Origin: Spirochaeta isovalerica | GTDB lineage: Bacteria; Spirochaetota; Spirochaetia; DSM-2461 | DNA length: 64,000 bases | Reading direction: 5' to 3' | Assembly: GCF_014207565.1 (NCBI RefSeq) | Contig: NZ_JACHGJ010000002.1 | Coordinates: 558,001-622,000, forward strand | In this document: in pieces, positions 60,027 to 64,000 of the stretch | Layout: the number at the start of each line of letters is the position of its first letter | How positions within the stretch are numbered: position 1 is the stretch's first letter | The notes under the pieces: model-generated | Database searches by the model: none | What the model was told of the DNA's origin: nothing | The model's input: only the letters and a program-made list of their open reading frames with translations | Made by a program: the position numbers and the translations under genes

Positions 60027-60509
60027 CATCCGGGTTTTACAATAATCAGCGTTGTTCGAGCTGCCCTTTCCATGGGGAGACGCCACCGGAAATGATAACA
60101 TTACCAAATGGCTTTGACTGATAATAAAGTATGCTCAACTTCCTGATTCTTCTCCTTTTCAGGTTAAATGCAACAGATCCTGAAGATCTTTAATATATTA
60201 GGAAAGATTTTATTTCAAACCTCCAAACCTTTTCCCCAACAATCCGGCTTCGTACCGTCAGAACCTGTGAACCGTATGCTTGGAATACATCATAATAATA
60301 GCATGCGGTGTTATTTATCAGATTGAGTCTCTCGAGTCTCCATAGTAGGTAGAACAGACTGTTTTTAAGTTTAATGTTACCTATTAGTATCTTTTCATGT
60401 ATAATTATTTTATTGATAATTATTTACGCAGCATCCTATGGCTTTTTGCAGAGCGTCGTATATGTTAGTTCTATCAATTCATTGAGTTTCTAAAAGGAGT
60501 AAACCGGGA
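60027..60509. other. Gene-free stretch
   Basis: About 480 AT-rich bases without a recognisable gene, repeat or RNA. It presumably holds the promoter of the CheB-CheR gene. Confidence 0.6.
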
Positions 60510-63443
60510 ATGGCAAAGGAGAGGACTGACATGGAATCGGCGATAGATCTGATTTCGGGAACCAGTGAAATCGATTTTCCAGTCGTCGGTATCGGTGCCT
60601 CGGCCGGAGGATTGTCCTCTTTTCAATCTTTTTTTTCCGGACTTGAAGAATCTGCCAATCCCCGGATGTCTTTCATTATCGTTCAGCACCTTGCCCCCGA
60701 ACATAAAAGTTCTCTGACTGAACTGATCAGGAAATGCACTTCGCTGAATGTATATGAAGTTCAGAATGATATGCCCGTTCAGATCAATTCCGTATATGTT
60801 ATCCCGCCGGCTTATAACCTGCTGATAGAGAAAGGAAAACTGAAACTTATAGAAGCAGATATCAGCAAAGGTCATCATCTTTCTATTGATTTGTTCTTTC
60901 GTTCCCTGGCAGATGAGTGTCATGAAAAAGCCATATGTATTATCCTTTCCGGTTCCGGATCCGACGGGTCCATTGGATTGCGCGCCATAAAGGGGAAAGG
61001 CGGAATGGTCATGGTTCAGAAACCTGAATCAGCGGAATTCTCCAGTATGCCCGGCAATGCTATTTCAACAGGTCTAGTCGATTTCGTATTAAGTCCCGAG
61101 GAAATGGCTGTCCAGCTGCAAAAATATGCCAGCTTCAATTTCGAGATAAGCAAGGAGGATAGTGAGGAATTCGAGTCACTACCCTATAAAGAAGTTAAGC
61201 ATTTATTCCTTTTACTAAAAAATCAGATAGGTCATGATTTTTCCCAATATAAATCCAGCACAATAATGCGCAGGATAAAAAGGCGAATGGCAATCAAGGA
61301 GATTAAGACTTTAAAAGAATACATTGATTTTACCCGGGAAAGCAGCGAGGAAGTTGAATCTCTGTTTTACAGTTTGCTTATCGGTGTCACAAACTTTTTT
61401 CGTGACACTGGTGCCTTTGCCTATCTGGAAAAGGAAGTCATACCCGGAATAATTAGAAACAAGGAAAACGGAAGTCCTCTTCGAATATGGGTACCCGGCT
61501 GTTCTACGGGAGAAGAGGCTTACTCAATAGCCATTTTATTTTACGAATACATGTATAAAGCAAATCTTCCTCTTAATACAACTATTTTTGCAACGGATAT
61601 CGATCCTCTGGCTATTGATAGAGCTCGTTCAGGAATGTATCCCTATAACATTAAATCGGAGATTAAACCGGAGATTCTCAATAAATACTTCAATCTGGAA
61701 CCGGATGGGAGATATTTTCGAATTAGCAAGAAAATCAGGGATTTGCTTGTATTTTCAGAGCAGAATCTGATAAAGGACCCTCCATTTTCCAAAATAGACC
61801 TTATCAGTTGCCGCAATCTTCTCATTTATATGGGGCCGGAGCTGCAGAGGAAAATCATCCCTATTTTTCATTACGCTTTGAATCCTGAGGGCTTTCTCTT
61901 TCTTGGTACATCCGAATCCATTGGAGAAAACGGCAAGCTGTTTAAGAAAATAAATAATAAACAGAAGATTTACAGACGGAAAGATGGCTTTATAGGAAAC
62001 AGAAATATAAAAATTGATAATTTTCTTCCGGACGACAACTCGGCCCGCAAACAGGTAAAAACCAATACGACGCAAAAGGGAATGGCTCTTAAGGATCTGA
62101 CTGAAAAAGCATTGCTGCAGAATCTGAGTCATGCTGCTGTATTGGTAAACAGCACGGGAGATATCTTTTATCTGTACGGGCGAACGGGTCGATTCCTTGA
62201 ACCGAGTCCGGGAGTACAGGGAATACCCAATGTATTAAAAATGGCCAGAGAAGGACTATATCAGAAACTTCCGGGCCTCTTAAGAAAAACTGTTAAAACG
62301 GGAAAAATCCTCACCCTGGAAGGATTAATGGTTCGAACTAATGGTGATTTTGAAAAAATCGATATCAAGATCACTCCTGTAAAGGGGAAAGATAATAGTT
62401 CAGAAAGTGATTATTATTTGATTATACTGGAGAGGAATTATAAAACCAGTCCTAAAGACATAAGCTCCTCCGGTGAGTCCCTATCGGGTTCCCGGGGATC
62501 TATAGAATCTCTCCAGCAGGAATTGACCGAAAGCCGGGAATTTCTGCAATCAACTCAGGAAGAACTGAAAGCCGCTAATGAAGAGCTGAAATCTTCTAAT
62601 GAAGAGATGCAGTCTGTTAATGAAGAACTTCAATCGACAAATGAAGAGCTCGAAACTTCAAAAGAGGAGTTGCAATCGGTTAATGAAGAGTTAATTACAG
62701 TTAACACTGAGCTGCAGATGAAGGTTCGTGAGCTTACCAGACTGAATAACGATATGGACAACCTATTGGCCGGTACAGGCATAGGTACGATTTTTGTTGA
62801 TTTTCAATTATGCATTATGCGGTTTACTCCTACAGTCACAAAAATTATCAATCTTATTAATGGGGATATCGGTAGACCGGTGAACCATATACTTTCTAAT
62901 TTCAAATCTCATATAGATCTGGTTCCTCTCATTCAATCGGTACTTGATGACCTGAGTCTGAAGGAAATGGAAGTTGAAACCATAGACGGAACATGGTATT
63001 CCATGTGTATTCAGCCCTACAGGACTCTGGATAACGTAATTGAGGGAGCTGTTATAACCTTTGCCGATATCAGCAATGCAAAGAGAATAGAAGAAAAGTT
63101 GATTAATACAGAATCTCTATTTCATAATTTTTTTACCAATTCACCTGTTGCCATAAGCCTGTTCAAGACCAATAAAAATGGAAAACTTTGTCTGATAGAT
63201 GCCAATCCCTCAATTGAGAAGATTTCAGGAAAAGACCCGGCAAGTCTTGTCGGATTAACTTTTAATGAAATTTTCCCATGGATTAAGAATGATAAAGTCA
63301 GTGAAATATTAACGGCGATGGCTGAAGGATTCAGCGATGATCTGACATTCAGCGAATCTTTCTCTGAGTATGAAGTCCGTGCCTTTAAAATGAGTGATCA
63401 GACTATTGGTGTGGAAATCGTCAAATTGCCAAATCGGCCGTAG
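60510..63443 (+). CDS. CheB-CheR fusion with coiled coil and PAS domains
   Basis: A 977-residue signalling protein. The methylesterase domain (about 22-200) has the triad Ser31 (GIGASAGG), His60 (VQHLAPEH) and Asp152 (GSGSDGS). The methyltransferase domain (about 215-490) has GVTNFFRD, VPGCSTGEEAYSIA for S-adenosylmethionine, ATDIDPLAIDRARSG and ISCRNLLIYM. A coiled coil rich in EEL and NEEL repeats (about 665-745) leads to a PAS-like domain (DNLLAGTGIGTIFVDF) and a second PAS (about 870-970). Both enzyme halves look active. It may set methylation of a receptor or act in a two-component pathway with the next gene. AAAGGAG precedes the ATG. Confidence 0.94.
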   Translation: MAKERTDMESAIDLISGTSEIDFPVVGIGASAGGLSSFQSFFSGLEESANPRMSFIIVQHLAPEHKSSLTELIRKCTSLNVYEVQNDMPVQINSVYVIPPAYNLLIEKGKLKLIEADISKGHHLSIDLFFRSLADECHEKAICIILSGSGSDGSIGLRAIKGKGGMVMVQKPESAEFSSMPGNAISTGLVDFVLSPEEMAVQLQKYASFNFEISKEDSEEFESLPYKEVKHLFLLLKNQIGHDFSQYKSSTIMRRIKRRMAIKEIKTLKEYIDFTRESSEEVESLFYSLLIGVTNFFRDTGAFAYLEKEVIPGIIRNKENGSPLRIWVPGCSTGEEAYSIAILFYEYMYKANLPLNTTIFATDIDPLAIDRARSGMYPYNIKSEIKPEILNKYFNLEPDGRYFRISKKIRDLLVFSEQNLIKDPPFSKIDLISCRNLLIYMGPELQRKIIPIFHYALNPEGFLFLGTSESIGENGKLFKKINNKQKIYRRKDGFIGNRNIKIDNFLPDDNSARKQVKTNTTQKGMALKDLTEKALLQNLSHAAVLVNSTGDIFYLYGRTGRFLEPSPGVQGIPNVLKMAREGLYQKLPGLLRKTVKTGKILTLEGLMVRTNGDFEKIDIKITPVKGKDNSSESDYYLIILERNYKTSPKDISSSGESLSGSRGSIESLQQELTESREFLQSTQEELKAANEELKSSNEEMQSVNEELQSTNEELETSKEELQSVNEELITVNTELQMKVRELTRLNNDMDNLLAGTGIGTIFVDFQLCIMRFTPTVTKIINLINGDIGRPVNHILSNFKSHIDLVPLIQSVLDDLSLKEMEVETIDGTWYSMCIQPYRTLDNVIEGAVITFADISNAKRIEEKLINTESLFHNFFTNSPVAISLFKTNKNGKLCLIDANPSIEKISGKDPASLVGLTFNEIFPWIKNDKVSEILTAMAEGFSDDLTFSESFSEYEVRAFKMSDQTIGVEIVKLPNRP

Positions 63444-63451
63444 GGGGCTTT

Positions 63452-64000
63452 ATGAGCAGTCATGGAATCAGCGATAAAAGTGAAATTCGCCATAAAGCTG
63501 AAAAGATAGCTCAAAAGGCGAAGAAGGAATCAGTTAAAAAAATTGAATGTATGGGAAAGGATGAGATATCTGATTTAATCCATAATTTAAATGTACATAA
63601 GATCGAACTGGAGCTTCAGAATGAGGATTTAATTGCGGCTCAGGAATCAATAGAGGCTCTTCAGAACCGATATTACGATTTATACGATCTAGCTCCTGTC
63701 GGATACTTAACCCTATCCAGAGAAGGCTTGATCCTCGAAACCAATTTAACTGCGGCTCAACTGCTGGGTTTAAGTAAAAGGGAACTGGCAAACTCGCATT
63801 TACAAAAATATGTTCTAAAAGATGATGTGGATCAACTCTATTTACTGCTTAAAGAGATATTTGCAACTAAAAGCGGACAATCCTGCGAAATTAGAATGAA
63901 CCGGAACGGTAAAACTGCATTCTGGGTTTCTCTTGATGGTGTCATTGTTCCCAATAGAGAATGTGATATGAGATGCCGTATTATTATAAGTGATATTAGC
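63452..64000 (+). CDS. PAS-domain signalling protein, 5' part (cut by window edge)
   Basis: The first 183 residues. A basic coiled-coil start (EKIAQKAKKESVKKIE) is followed by a helix (ELELQNEDLIAAQESIEAL) and a PAS domain (YYDLYDLAPVGYLTLSREGLILETNLTAAQLLG), then a second beta-rich part. This is the usual N-terminus of PAS sensor kinases or diguanylate cyclases; the output domain lies beyond the window. It begins 8 bases after the CheB-CheR stop with GGGGG as ribosome site, so the two are co-transcribed. Confidence 0.85.
   Translation, partial: MSSHGISDKSEIRHKAEKIAQKAKKESVKKIECMGKDEISDLIHNLNVHKIELELQNEDLIAAQESIEALQNRYYDLYDLAPVGYLTLSREGLILETNLTAAQLLGLSKRELANSHLQKYVLKDDVDQLYLLLKEIFATKSGQSCEIRMNRNGKTAFWVSLDGVIVPNRECDMRCRIIISDIS

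Noticed and set aside
1-64000. CRISPR array, rRNA, prophage or replication origin
   Set aside because: No regularly spaced repeats, no rRNA sequence, no phage structural genes and no dnaA-box cluster were seen.

Overview
The window reads as the chromosome of a saccharolytic, motile, double-membraned bacterium, most likely a spirochaete. That is an inference from the mix of lipoprotein glycosidases, Lpl-type sugar ABC transport, methyl-accepting and CheB-CheR signalling proteins and PAS proteins; there is no rRNA or marker gene to settle it. Most genes have clear AGGAG-type ribosome sites, and short ATGA, TTGA or TAATG overlaps mark operons.

Region 1 (1-26,980) is a carbohydrate and envelope region. 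It opens with the 5' part of asd, a sulfatase and a tRNA-Leu(GAG) with its own promoter and terminator. A LysR regulator, a GH3 glycosidase and UDP-galactopyranose mutase (glf) then form one operon. A chemoreceptor follows. A minus-strand operon (16,776 to 9,119) encodes two GH3 lipoproteins, an esterase lipoprotein and a periplasmic 5'-nucleotidase, with GC-rich hairpins in its gaps. Divergent from it, a plus-strand operon encodes a second GH3 enzyme, a GtrA-like membrane protein, a family 2 glycosyltransferase and a membrane-anchored GH3 protein with swapped domain order. A second esterase lipoprotein and a GH43 enzyme end the region.

Region 2 (about 27,000-37,400) is an AT-richer accessory island. 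It holds a decayed ParE-type toxin-antitoxin pair, an RlaP-like nucleotidyltransferase with a small partner, a complete vapBC, a complete Phd/ParE-type pair, transposase remnants, and a second vapBC copy whose antitoxin has lost its 5' part. Between the two directly repeated vapBC copies sit three Crp/Fnr-type regulators next to small membrane proteins, and a binding protein.

Region 3 (37,391-42,984) is an L-rhamnose catabolic operon: rhaA, a class II aldolase, a PfkB-type kinase and a DUF4432 mutarotase-like protein, facing an AraC-type regulator. The kinase and mutarotase are not the usual RhaB and RhaM.

Region 4 (43,200-58,830) is a predicted intracellular uronate-polysaccharide pathway. 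An IclR regulator lies among three copies of a palindromic operator. Downstream come two heparinase II/III-type lyases, two Lpl-type permeases, a large solute-binding lipoprotein, an ABC ATPase, four small uncharacterised membrane proteins, a KdgF-like cupin, a KduD/DehR-like reductase, a MATE transporter and an iron-type alcohol dehydrogenase. The logic is import of an oligosaccharide, cleavage by lyases, ring opening by KdgF, then reduction. The substrate (alginate, glycosaminoglycan or another uronate) is not fixed by the sequence.

Region 5 (58,830-64,000) holds a DUF2807 protein, a CheB-CheR-PAS fusion and the start of a PAS protein cut by the window edge.
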